Of a stretch of DNA of 64,000 nucleotides, positions 16,731 to 23,534 are shown in pieces (the stretch's first letter is position 1; each line of letters opens with the position of its first letter). The stretch lies in contig NZ_VFOW01000001.1 of assembly GCF_006716355.1 (NCBI RefSeq), positions 3,100,001 through 3,164,000 on the forward strand, read 5' to 3'. This stretch comes from Stackebrandtia endophytica (GTDB lineage: Bacteria; Actinomycetota; Actinomycetes; Mycobacteriales; Micromonosporaceae). The notes beneath the pieces are model-generated. The model was not told the DNA's origin. It made no database searches and was given only the letters and a program-made list of their open reading frames with translations. Made by a program: the position numbers and the translations under genes.

Positions 16731-17264
16731 ATGTTCTGGTCAACCGTTCTCCTCAGCAGTCTGCTGTACGCGTTGGTTATCTTCGTCCTGTTCAGCGGCC
16801 TGCTCGTCGTCGGTGGCCTCATATCCAACGACTCGATGCTGCACGACTATCCACCCGCGATCCAGGAACGCCACGGCCCCAAGACTCCGCGCGGCGCTCG
16901 GGTCGCCGTGTGGATGAGCATCGTCGTCGCCGCGATGTTCATCGGTGCGAGCGTTGCTGGCGTCGCGGTGCTGCGTGATCAGCTCGGCGGTGACATCGGT
17001 TTCCGGCCGGTCTTCGTATTCGGCACCGTCGCGTTCTTTATATTCAACCTCTTGGATCTGTTCGTATTGGACTGGTGGCTGTTCTGTCGGGTGCAACCCC
17101 GATTCCTGGTGCCGGAGAGCACTCGTGGCATGGCCGAGTACCGCGACTTCTCGTTTCACTGGAAGGTCATGATTCCCAAACCGGTCCCGTGGCCACTGCT
17201 GATGATCCCCGGCTACGGGGCAATCCTCGGTGGAGCGAGCCTGCTGTTCGAGACACTCTGGTGA
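16731..17264 (+). CDS. Four-helix membrane protein, probably iron-regulated
   Basis: 177 residues starting MFWSTVLL, chosen because GAGG lies 5 bases before this ATG; the ATG at 16713 abuts the iron box and has no ribosome site. Four hydrophobic segments (about 4-28, 58-82, 95-117, 155-175) with a conserved-looking loop NDSMLHDYPPAIQERHGPKTP. I do not recognise a transporter family; similar small proteins with a DYP-x-x-I-Q loop are uncharacterised. The operator immediately upstream suggests expression under iron limitation. Roles in metal handling or envelope remodelling are possible but unsupported. Confidence 0.75.
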   Translation: MFWSTVLLSSLLYALVIFVLFSGLLVVGGLISNDSMLHDYPPAIQERHGPKTPRGARVAVWMSIVVAAMFIGASVAGVAVLRDQLGGDIGFRPVFVFGTVAFFIFNLLDLFVLDWWLFCRVQPRFLVPESTRGMAEYRDFSFHWKVMIPKPVPWPLLMIPGYGAILGGASLLFETLW

Positions 17265-17335
17265 CTTGTTGGCGGGCTCGGTAGGTTAGTCGGGAAGAAA
17301 CCGCCTCATCGTGGCGGGACCGACCGGGAGACCAC

Positions 17336-17980
17336 ATGAGCGGCGAGCAGTATTTGGCGGCGTTGCGAGAGTTGGACGGCGTGCGCAACACCCAGGCCGA
17401 CGCCGTCTCGGTTCGAACCGGTAGACGTGCCGAGCTCACCGCGACCATGGATCGGTTGGGGCAGCGGCTGATCGAACAACGCGACGGCCTCAACGAACTG
17501 GCCCACGCGACCGGGTTGCCGACTGTCCCGGCCCATCCTCGGCCGTCGCAACCCCCCGCCGATCCGATGGCCGAGGTGGCGGTGGCGTCCGGTGAGGTCG
17601 ACACCGCGGCCGTCGACCTGGATCAGGCGTGGTTCCTGGCGCACCGGCCCGCGTTGCTGCCCCGGTGGCGCGCCGATGAACGCAACGGCCTCATCTACGG
17701 GATCGCCGCGTTGATCTCGTTGATCATCCAGGTGCTCGTGCTGGTCAACCCCGCCGGCACCGGCTTCACCGATCGCTTGTGGGGATACCTGATCTGCCTG
17801 GTGCTGCCGTTGGCGGCGTTCGGGGTGGGCTGGCTCGCCATCGGAACCGTCTCCCGCCCGCGCCTGGGCGGTGAGGAGGCCAACCCGCTGGTGAAGCTGC
17901 CCCGCAACCCTCGGTTGGGCATGACGATCTGCCTGAGTACCTGGGTGGTGTCCTGCGCCCTGGGCAACTTTTATCTGTGA
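17336..17980 (+). CDS. Coiled-coil membrane protein, function unknown
   Basis: 214 residues. The first 60 are an Arg/Glu-rich amphipathic helix (ALRELDGVRNTQADAVSVRTG..MDRLGQRLIEQRDGLNELA), then a Pro-rich spacer and three hydrophobic segments (about 122-142, 150-172, 192-212) ending right at the C-terminus. GGGAG 5 bases before the ATG supports the start. It follows the FtsK-like ATPase and the iron-regulated membrane protein on the same strand and could be the membrane partner of the anchorless ATPase. No family recognised. Confidence 0.7.
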   Translation: MSGEQYLAALRELDGVRNTQADAVSVRTGRRAELTATMDRLGQRLIEQRDGLNELAHATGLPTVPAHPRPSQPPADPMAEVAVASGEVDTAAVDLDQAWFLAHRPALLPRWRADERNGLIYGIAALISLIIQVLVLVNPAGTGFTDRLWGYLICLVLPLAAFGVGWLAIGTVSRPRLGGEEANPLVKLPRNPRLGMTICLSTWVVSCALGNFYL

Positions 17981-17989
17981 CCGGCGTTA

Positions 17990-18154
17990 GAAGCTGTCTT
18001 TGAACCTCGTTCGTCGTGAGCGGCGGTCCAGGCGAGTGGATCGCAGTGGCGGAGGGATTCCTGCATACCGGTGTTGTATGCAGGGATTCCGACAACGCCG
18101 CGAGGCGCCCGTCTGGTCGTCGCGCAACAGAACAGCAGGTTTGAAGACAGCTTC
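17990..18154. mobile_element. 165-bp MITE with 18-bp inverted repeats and TTA target duplication
   Basis: The left end GAAGCTGTCTTTGAACCT and the complement of the right end GAAGCTGTCTTCAAACCT are inverted repeats with 2 mismatches. TTA flanks both sides (17987-17989, 18155-18157), a 3-bp target duplication as made by IS5-group transposases. The interior has no coding frame but holds a second inverted repeat (CTGCATAC / GTATGCAG). It sits between two convergent genes. It would be mobilised in trans; no parent transposase is in the window, but a solo end lies at 7646-7685. Confidence 0.88.
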
Positions 18155-18167
18155 TTAGACGCCTGGA

Positions 18168-18941
18168 TCAGAACTGGTCGACGAGACCCCGCACCCGAAC
18201 GCGCAACGCGCTAGCCGCGAACTCGGCGGCCCCGCGACCGCCGAACGCCTCGTGAAAGGCGGGGTCGGTCTCGTACAGGTCGGCCACGCCGCACACCATG
18301 GCGGCCGAACGCTCCGAATCGCCTTCGTGAGTCGGCGTCCCCGGAATCGCGGCGAACCAGGCCAGGTGCACGGCGGCATGGGCCTGAGCCTCCGGCGAAT
18401 CGGGTTCCAGGCCCTGTTCCCACAGTTCCCGCCACCGGGCGAGAAGGTCCTCGGCGTTGGCCTTCCAGTCGCGTTGCTGGTCGACCGATTTGCCGTGCCA
18501 CCACCGATTCGCGGCGGTGTAGGCGTCGCCTCCCCACCGTCGGACGACCTCGTCCTCGTAGCGGTCGTTGAAACCGTCGAGCATCACGTCACCGGGTGGC
18601 TCGCGACCCTCGTCCCGCATTGCGAGGGTGCGTTCGACGGCGGTGATGCGCTGATCCAGGGCCTCCCGGTCGGCGACGAGCTGCCGGGCGTGTGTCCGCA
18701 GCGCCTCGACCTCGGCGGTCGTGACCTCTGGGGCGTCGAGCACGGTGGCGATGTCGGCCAACGGCATCCCGGTGTCGCGCAGCTGAAGGATTCGGCGCAG
18801 CCGGGCGACCGCGTCGGGCCCGTAATAGCGGTAGCCGTTGGACCCGACGCGGGGTTCGAGCAGCCCGATGCGGTGATAGTGACGCAAGGTGCGGCCGCTG
18901 ATGCCCGCTCGTTCGGCGAGCTGGCTGACCGTCCATTCCAT
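18168..18941 (-). CDS. MerR-family regulator with TipAS-like ligand domain
   Basis: 257 residues. Winged-helix MerR head (MEWTVSQLAERAGISGRTLRHYHRIGLLEP, residues 1-30; NGYRYYGPDAVARLRRI), a dimerising coiled coil (about 75-115), then a TipAS-type domain (YEDEVVRRWGGDAYTAANRWWHGKS...; C-terminal GGRGAAEFAASALRVRV) that in TipAL captures thiopeptides and similar multidrug ligands. ATG 18941 follows GGAGGAG. It lies 25 bases downstream of the metallopeptidase on the same strand, and the promoter of that operon has a MerR-type dyad, so autoregulation is likely. Confidence 0.92.
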   Translation of the reverse strand: MEWTVSQLAERAGISGRTLRHYHRIGLLEPRVGSNGYRYYGPDAVARLRRILQLRDTGMPLADIATVLDAPEVTTAEVEALRTHARQLVADREALDQRITAVERTLAMRDEGREPPGDVMLDGFNDRYEDEVVRRWGGDAYTAANRWWHGKSVDQQRDWKANAEDLLARWRELWEQGLEPDSPEAQAHAAVHLAWFAAIPGTPTHEGDSERSAAMVCGVADLYETDPAFHEAFGGRGAAEFAASALRVRVRGLVDQF

Positions 18942-18966
18942 GACTCCTCCCATCGGGCTGAACCGT

Positions 18967-19863
18967 TCAGTCCTCCAACCGTAGCCGCGACAGCGCGATG
19001 CGCAGTATGTCGGCCGCGTCGGTGTGAACGGCCGCCGCGGCGGTGGTTCCGGTGGCGTCGAGGTAGGCCCGGACCAGTCGAGTCCCGGCCGCATAGCCGG
19101 CGCCGGTCGGCAGACCGACCGGCTCACCACCGAGTTGACGTGCGGTGGCGTCGCCGAGCACCCAGGCCGCGAAGTCCGCCATCCCGGTGACCTTCAACCC
19201 GGTCACGACCTTCGCCAGTACGTCGTCGTCAAAGCGGGTGTCGTCACTCACGAAGTGGGTGTAGCCCGCCTCGCCGTACAACTGGACGGCGAACAGGTCC
19301 GCGAGGCCCTCGGATACCACGTGCTCCCCGACGGTCACCGTCATCGGATTCCATACGACGCCGCCGGGGGAGTAGCGCAGGTTGTGATGCAGTTCGTGAA
19401 CCGCGATGGCTTCGAGCCGGTCGAGGACCTGCGGCGTCGGCCAGACGGTGATGGCGATGTAGCCGCTGATGCCGCCGAAGGCGGACAGCCCTCGAACCTC
19501 GTCGAGGAAGTGCGGGTTCTCGGGATCGCCCAGCAGGAGTAGGACGGTCAGGTCCGGGATCGCCATGCCGGGGTTGGCTTCGGTCAACGTCGTGATCCCC
19601 TGTTCCAGGGCCGTTTCGACGCGAGTCCAGGCGTCGGCGGCGACCAGTGCCTCCAGCCCGTCACGAACCCGATCCGTCGGCTTCTCCCAGTCGAACCCGG
19701 AGTTCTGTCGGTGCACCGTCGCCATGTCGACGCCACCGGGGATGAAGTGGTACATACCGGCCATCGGTTCCCACAGCCGTCGCACCAGGTCGGCGCGGTC
19801 CGCCTCGGGTGCGTCCAGGATCCGCGCCATCGACGAGGCGCTCTCGATTACTGAAATGCTCAT
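18967..19863 (-). CDS. DUF2268 predicted zinc metallopeptidase
   Basis: 298 residues. The central EAIAVHELHHNLRYS carries HExxH (residues about 158-162) and VSEGLADLFAVQLYGE gives the downstream Glu expected as the third zinc ligand, as in DUF2268 putative Zn-dependent proteases. No signal peptide. First gene of the operon with the MerR/TipAS regulator, so expression is probably ligand-induced. The ATG (complement 19861-19863) follows a -10 by nine bases and has no Shine-Dalgarno, indicating a leaderless message. Substrate unknown. Confidence 0.85.
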   Translation of the reverse strand: MSISVIESASSMARILDAPEADRADLVRRLWEPMAGMYHFIPGGVDMATVHRQNSGFDWEKPTDRVRDGLEALVAADAWTRVETALEQGITTLTEANPGMAIPDLTVLLLLGDPENPHFLDEVRGLSAFGGISGYIAITVWPTPQVLDRLEAIAVHELHHNLRYSPGGVVWNPMTVTVGEHVVSEGLADLFAVQLYGEAGYTHFVSDDTRFDDDVLAKVVTGLKVTGMADFAAWVLGDATARQLGGEPVGLPTGAGYAAGTRLVRAYLDATGTTAAAAVHTDAADILRIALSRLRLED

Positions 19864-19871
19864 GACACCCG

Positions 19872-19902
19872 ACCGTAAACATTGCCGTAGCGGCAATGTC
19901 AA
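19872..19902 (-). promoter_or_regulatory. MerR-type promoter/operator of the metallopeptidase-merR operon
   Basis: On the minus strand: -35 TTGACA (complement 19897-19902), 19-base spacer, -10 TACGGT (complement 19872-19877). The spacer contains a perfect 9-bp dyad ACATTGCCG-TAG-CGGCAATGT (19879-19899). An overlong 19-bp spacer with a central dyad is the hallmark of promoters activated by MerR-family DNA distortion. The ATG comes nine bases after the -10. Confidence 0.85.
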
Positions 19903-19942
19903 ATCAGCATGTCGAAACGCCGAGCTCCGCGCGGTGTCGTCG

Positions 19943-20551
19943 TCACCAGGCGAACTCGTGCGGGACGTCCCAGTCGGGCCACAGTTCCTCGATGCCCTGG
20001 GAGACGCACTTCTCAACCTCGGATTGGCCGGGCGGGTTCTTGCCCGCGATGAAACCGTTCAGGTTGGTGACATCGTCCTTGACGGTGAAACCGTCGGCCG
20101 ACAGGCATGCGACGGCGGCGGCGACCAGATCGGGATTCATGGTCTGATCGCGGGCCTTCAAATAGTTGTCGGTCACAAAGGACACATACTTGTGTTCACA
20201 GGCGACGGTGGCCGCACTGAAATCCTCATCCGAACCGGTGGAGGTGATCTCCACCGCGCGCAGCAGCCCGTCGATCGGGCTGGGCAGGTCGTCGATCGTC
20301 ATCTGTACGCCGTAGTCGGCGAAACAGTCGCGCGTCAATTCCAGCATCTGCACGTATTCGGTCTCGGTCACCTGTCCGTCCAGCAGAACCTCGCATTGTT
20401 CGGCGTATCCGGCCGATCCCGCGACGGCCGCCTCGCTGGCGGGTCCGGCTTTCTCCACGCATGCGGAGGCATCGGAGTCGCTTGAGGAACAACTTGTCGC
20501 CATGAAGGCGGCGCAGACGAGGGCGAGGGCCAAACTGACGTGTGTGCGCAT
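19943..20551 (-). CDS. Lipoprotein, function unknown
   Basis: 202 residues. Signal MRTHVSLALALVCAAFMATSC with lipobox ATSC, then a Ser/Asp-rich spacer and a helical domain with six further cysteines (ACVEK, EQCEV, RDCFADYG, VACEHK, VACLSADGF, EKCVSQG) that may form disulfides outside the membrane. The repeated cysteine-helix pattern is common in uncharacterised actinobacterial lipoproteins. It stands alone between the metallopeptidase operon and the cellulase gene. No function inferred. Confidence 0.75.
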   Translation of the reverse strand: MRTHVSLALALVCAAFMATSCSSSDSDASACVEKAGPASEAAVAGSAGYAEQCEVLLDGQVTETEYVQMLELTRDCFADYGVQMTIDDLPSPIDGLLRAVEITSTGSDEDFSAATVACEHKYVSFVTDNYLKARDQTMNPDLVAAAVACLSADGFTVKDDVTNLNGFIAGKNPPGQSEVEKCVSQGIEELWPDWDVPHEFAW

Positions 20552-20857
20552 GGGACCGCAGGTACCGACTTCCAGTGTCCACGCCCAGCATCGAACCGGG
20601 GGACGTTGATCGCTGGGCATTGCCGACGCTGCCGCTATGTCATTGTGCGGCAACGATGTCACACCGTACATGTCGAGAAGTCAGCGCACAACCGTTGGGG
20701 CGCTTCAATATTGAACAGACTTTGCGACCTGAGTCACGGAATCGGTGGACGCTTTGTTCAGCCTGGATGACAACGGTGGGGCCGTCGATCGTGGAGTGAA
20801 CCGACGGCCCCACCGGTTGAGAGTAATGCTCGAGAACCGTTGTGGGGTTGTTGATCC
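20552..20857. other. Intergenic with GH6 terminator
   Basis: 306 bases without a gene. It contains the promoter side of the lipoprotein and a perfect 14-bp stem CGGTGGGGCCGTCG / CGACGGCCCCACCG (20774-20787, 20802-20815, 14-base loop) about 40 bases after the cellulase stop, the probable terminator of that gene despite a weak T tract. Confidence 0.6.
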
Positions 20858-21835
20858 CTAACGATAGTCACCGGTGATCAATGCGACCGCCAGCTTTTCA
20901 CTGAAATGTCCGGCGGTGGTTCCCTCACCGTAATTGCAGTTCCCGTCGGAGTCACCGGGCACCTTGATCCACAGGTGAGCGTCGGCGGGCCCGTCACTGT
21001 AGCCGGGATGATCTCCGAGGGTCGCACCGACCGGGTTGCACCAGCCGTCCTCGCTGTCGTCGGTGCGGCCGGAGCCGTTACGGCTGGTGTCGACCACGAA
21101 CCCGAGCGGTTGCGGCAGGGCCGCGTTGATGGCGGCGGCCCGATCGAGGGTCAACTCGGTGGTGTAGTAATTGGACACGTTGAGGGAGAACCCGCGAATG
21201 CGTTGGGTTCCGAGTTCATCGAGGTAGCCGGCGACCTGTTCGGGAGAACCGGCCCACTCGGCGTTGCCCGCGTCCAGGTAGACCTGGGCGTTCTGGTTGC
21301 GCGCCAGTGAACCCACCGCGTACTCCAGCAGGTCGAGCCGGGTTTGACGGTCGGTCATGCAGGGTTCGTCGACGTGGGACAAGGCATCGGGTTCGAGGAT
21401 CACGATGGCCTCGGCGTCGCCCAGCGAGTCGGAGAAGGCGTCGATCCACTGCCGGTATTCATCCGGCGTGTCGGCGCCGCCTCCCGAATGACCCCAGCAG
21501 TCCCGCTCGTAGATGTTGTAGGCCACGACGACGGGCATCTTCCCCTCGGCGGCCGCGTTGTCCGCGTAGGTGCCGACTGGGATGTTGTCCCAGTCGCCGT
21601 ACCAGTTCGCGGTGGGCACTTCGGCCAGCTCACTGCGGATCAGGTCGGCATCGGAGTGGCCGGGATTGTCCGCCAACCAGCGGTACGCGTTCGAATCGGG
21701 ATTGACGTAGAAGTCGGTGGCGGCGGAGTCGGTATCGGTCGTGGTCGGTTCGGCGATCGCCGTGGTCGCGACGGATGCGGCGACGGCGACGGCGGCGACA
21801 CCCGCGATCGCCACCAACGTGCGAGATGGTTTCAT
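20858..21835 (-). CDS. Secreted glycoside hydrolase family 6 (endoglucanase/cellobiohydrolase)
   Basis: 325 residues. Signal peptide residues 1-28 (AIA-E cleavage). GH6 motifs: YNIYERDCWGHSGGG with Asp112 and AIVILEPDALSHVD with Asp150, the general-acid region; later NVSNYYTTELT, GFVVDTSRNGSG and AHLWIKVPGDSDGNC. GH6 enzymes cut beta-1,4-glucan with inversion. No cellulose-binding module is present, and the chain ends shortly after the catalytic domain, so it is a single-domain enzyme. AAGGGG precedes the ATG. A CebR-like palindrome lies 29 bases upstream, indicating induction by cello-oligosaccharides. Confidence 0.95.
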   Translation of the reverse strand: MKPSRTLVAIAGVAAVAVAASVATTAIAEPTTTDTDSAATDFYVNPDSNAYRWLADNPGHSDADLIRSELAEVPTANWYGDWDNIPVGTYADNAAAEGKMPVVVAYNIYERDCWGHSGGGADTPDEYRQWIDAFSDSLGDAEAIVILEPDALSHVDEPCMTDRQTRLDLLEYAVGSLARNQNAQVYLDAGNAEWAGSPEQVAGYLDELGTQRIRGFSLNVSNYYTTELTLDRAAAINAALPQPLGFVVDTSRNGSGRTDDSEDGWCNPVGATLGDHPGYSDGPADAHLWIKVPGDSDGNCNYGEGTTAGHFSEKLAVALITGDYR

Positions 21836-21863
21836 GACACCCCTTTTCGGATCGGACTCGTGC

Positions 21864-21877
21864 CGGGAGCGCTCCCG
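21864..21877. promoter_or_regulatory. CebR/CelR-like operator
   Basis: CGGGAGCGCTCCCG is a perfect 14-bp palindrome differing only in the outermost pair from the CebR/CelR consensus TGGGAGCGCTCCCA that represses cellulase and cellobiose-uptake genes in actinomycetes until cello-oligosaccharides appear. It lies immediately upstream of the GH6 gene. Confidence 0.82.
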
Positions 21878-22090
21878 AGGTTCACTCGCCACCCTGCCAC
21901 AACCGACGCCGCACCAACCAACCCGTTGAGGGAGATTTATGGAAACGGCAGATGCCGTGGATGGCTTGACACTGTGGATGTCACAGGTGTCGAGTTCAGT
22001 CCAAATCGAGGCTCTATGTGGATGTATGAATACCCACGGTAGGGTCGTGGCATCGTGTTGCGGGAGCGGTATAGCGGGAGAGGGGAAGTC

Positions 22091-22159
22091 ATGTCTACTA
22101 GGGATACCGGGTCGCTGAACTCGTGGGGCGTCAACGCGGCAGAGGCCGCGCATGAGTGA
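22091..22159 (+). CDS. Candidate 22-residue small protein/leader
   Basis: Reads MSTRDTGSLNSWGVNAAEAA then HE. A strong purine-rich ribosome site (GGAGAGGGGAAG) ends 3-4 bases before the ATG, better than most genes here. Its stop overlaps the ATG of the next gene (ATGAGTGA), so translation would be coupled. It may be a microprotein or a coupling leader for the two-gene operon that follows. No database family is known to me. Confidence 0.5.
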   Translation: MSTRDTGSLNSWGVNAAEAAHE

Positions 22160-22838
22160 CTCCATTAGAGACCTCGCCGCCACGATCGCGAGGCTGAAGG
22201 ATCAGGCCGGGCGACTGCGTGCTGCCGTGGTCGCCGATAAGGGCGCCGCTGATGGTCTGGTGCAACGGTTTCGGGCCGTCGGGGTCGAGGGTGGTCCGGC
22301 GGCTCGGTTGTCGGGGTGCGCTGCGGGGCATGAGCGGGCGGTCTCGCAGTTGGAGGCGATCGAGGCCCGGCTGGAGCGGGCTCGGTTCATCGCCATGTCG
22401 GCCATCAACGGACTCCACGGCTCCGGCACGGTGGCCCGTTCCGGTGACCAGGCCGACGACCCGACGAGCTGGGAGAAACCGACCACGGGAACGGAACTGG
22501 TGGAAGAGGGGCGAGGTTCGCGGCGTCGTCGGCGAGGCCGCGCAGCGGATGCATTCCGATCGGCAGTTCGCCAGGCTGATGACGTACAGGATGTTGCGAA
22601 GCAGACCGTGGGCCAGGGCGTCGAGGTGGCGAAATCGTTCACCAAACTGCCGGACCCGCCGACGCAGACCACGGCAACAGTTCAAGCACGCACTCCCCAA
22701 GCACCTGCCTTCGCCGATACGAGCTCGGCGAAGGCAACCGATCTTATTGGTGGGCTTACCCTGACAGCAGTAGCCGTGCTGACCGGAATACAACATGCTG
22801 TTGAGAAACGGCGGAGCAGGAAGAGGCAAGACGATTAG
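22152..22838 (+). CDS. Helical protein with C-terminal membrane segment, unknown
   Basis: 228 residues. Residues 1-92 form Ala/Arg/Glu-rich helices (IRDLAATIARLKDQAGRLRAA...LEAIEARLERARFIAMSAING), similar in style to WXG100/DUF6244-like hairpins. A Pro/Thr-rich linker follows, with a basic patch RRRRRGR near 122-128, and one hydrophobic segment close to the C-terminus (LIGGLTLTAVAVLTGIQ, about 199-215). The topology suggests a membrane-tethered cytoplasmic or surface helical protein. GAGG precedes the ATG. Overlaps the following gene by 44 bases. Confidence 0.6.
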   Translation: MSDSIRDLAATIARLKDQAGRLRAAVVADKGAADGLVQRFRAVGVEGGPAARLSGCAAGHERAVSQLEAIEARLERARFIAMSAINGLHGSGTVARSGDQADDPTSWEKPTTGTELVEEGRGSRRRRRGRAADAFRSAVRQADDVQDVAKQTVGQGVEVAKSFTKLPDPPTQTTATVQARTPQAPAFADTSSAKATDLIGGLTLTAVAVLTGIQHAVEKRRSRKRQDD

Positions 22839-23265
22839 CACTTTGGACATCTACAAGGAGACCCTTCGAGCAATGCTGAAGGGCGACAACGAACGGGCTG
22901 CGGAGCTTGGCAGTTCCGTGGGCGACGCTTCGTGGCGTGAATCCGGTGTCCTGTTGACTGCGGTTTGCGCGATCCTGGCCGAAGATCGGTTCGACGCTGA
23001 TGACAGCCCGGCCGCTATCAAGTCCTTCGTCGACGAAATGATGCGTAACTACGCCAACGCAAGTCCACCGTTGACATCACTGATGTGCGAAGTCGTTGTG
23101 CGCATTGCGCTTGGTGAAGGTGAGCTCCTCAAGGGAGTGGATGTCAACGACCTGTCCATCCATCAGATGGCGTTCATGAACAAAGTCGTCCAAGACGCGG
23201 ACATGGCCCCACAACAGATCGACGAGCTACTTGACGAGGCCACCGACTTGGTCAGCGATCTCTAA
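22795..23265 (+). CDS. Small helical cytoplasmic protein, unknown
   Basis: 156 residues. From LDIYKETLRAMLKGDNERAAELG onward it is a compact acidic all-helical protein ending DELLDEATDLVSDL; this part is likely real because of its composition and the clean stop. The first 16 residues overlap the previous gene in another frame and look non-native, so the true start may be the TTG at 22843, but that TTG lacks a ribosome site. Probably the partner of the preceding membrane-tethered protein (same strand, overlapping). No family recognised; a toxin/immunity-like pair is only a guess. Confidence 0.6.
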   Translation: MLLRNGGAGRGKTISTLDIYKETLRAMLKGDNERAAELGSSVGDASWRESGVLLTAVCAILAEDRFDADDSPAAIKSFVDEMMRNYANASPPLTSLMCEVVVRIALGEGELLKGVDVNDLSIHQMAFMNKVVQDADMAPQQIDELLDEATDLVSDL

Positions 23266-23534
23266 CCATCCCTCAACACGGCAAGCAGACTCGACCACTC
23301 AGCGGCTGAGACACTCAACGTTCCGCTGGCGTGGTGTTTGGTGTCACGGATGGCGACGCCGTGACAGGCGCACGCGCCAGCTTCGATGCATTGGCCGGTA
23401 CCGTCGGCGCTCCGACGCGACTTGCGCCAGGCTCCGACTTCGATGCAGTTGGCGCCTTGGCTTGGGCTACGGCTGCTCTTGCGCCATGTGACGGGTGCTG
23501 CGGGCGATGTGCGGTGTTCAGGTGAGGGAGTCAA
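23262..23534 (-). CDS. DUF397 protein with duplicated head motif
   Basis: 90 residues. DUF397 proteins are small partners of XRE/DUF5753 regulators in actinomycetes. The usual W-R-K-S-x-x-S...C-I-E-V head occurs twice in tandem (residues about 17-35 and 36-54: WRKSSRSPSQGANCIEVGA, WRKSRRSADGTGQCIEAGA), followed by the normal tail VAIRDTKH...SAAEWSSLLAVL. The start is TTG overlapping the regulator stop by four bases (TTGA), with AAGGA upstream, so it is translationally coupled to the regulator. Confidence 0.88.
   Translation of the reverse strand: MTPSPEHRTSPAAPVTWRKSSRSPSQGANCIEVGAWRKSRRSADGTGQCIEAGACACHGVAIRDTKHHASGTLSVSAAEWSSLLAVLRDG

Noticed and set aside
23531-23534. Frameshift between the XRE regulator and DUF397 protein
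   Set aside because: The TTGA overlap with a ribosome site is the normal coupled arrangement of these partners.
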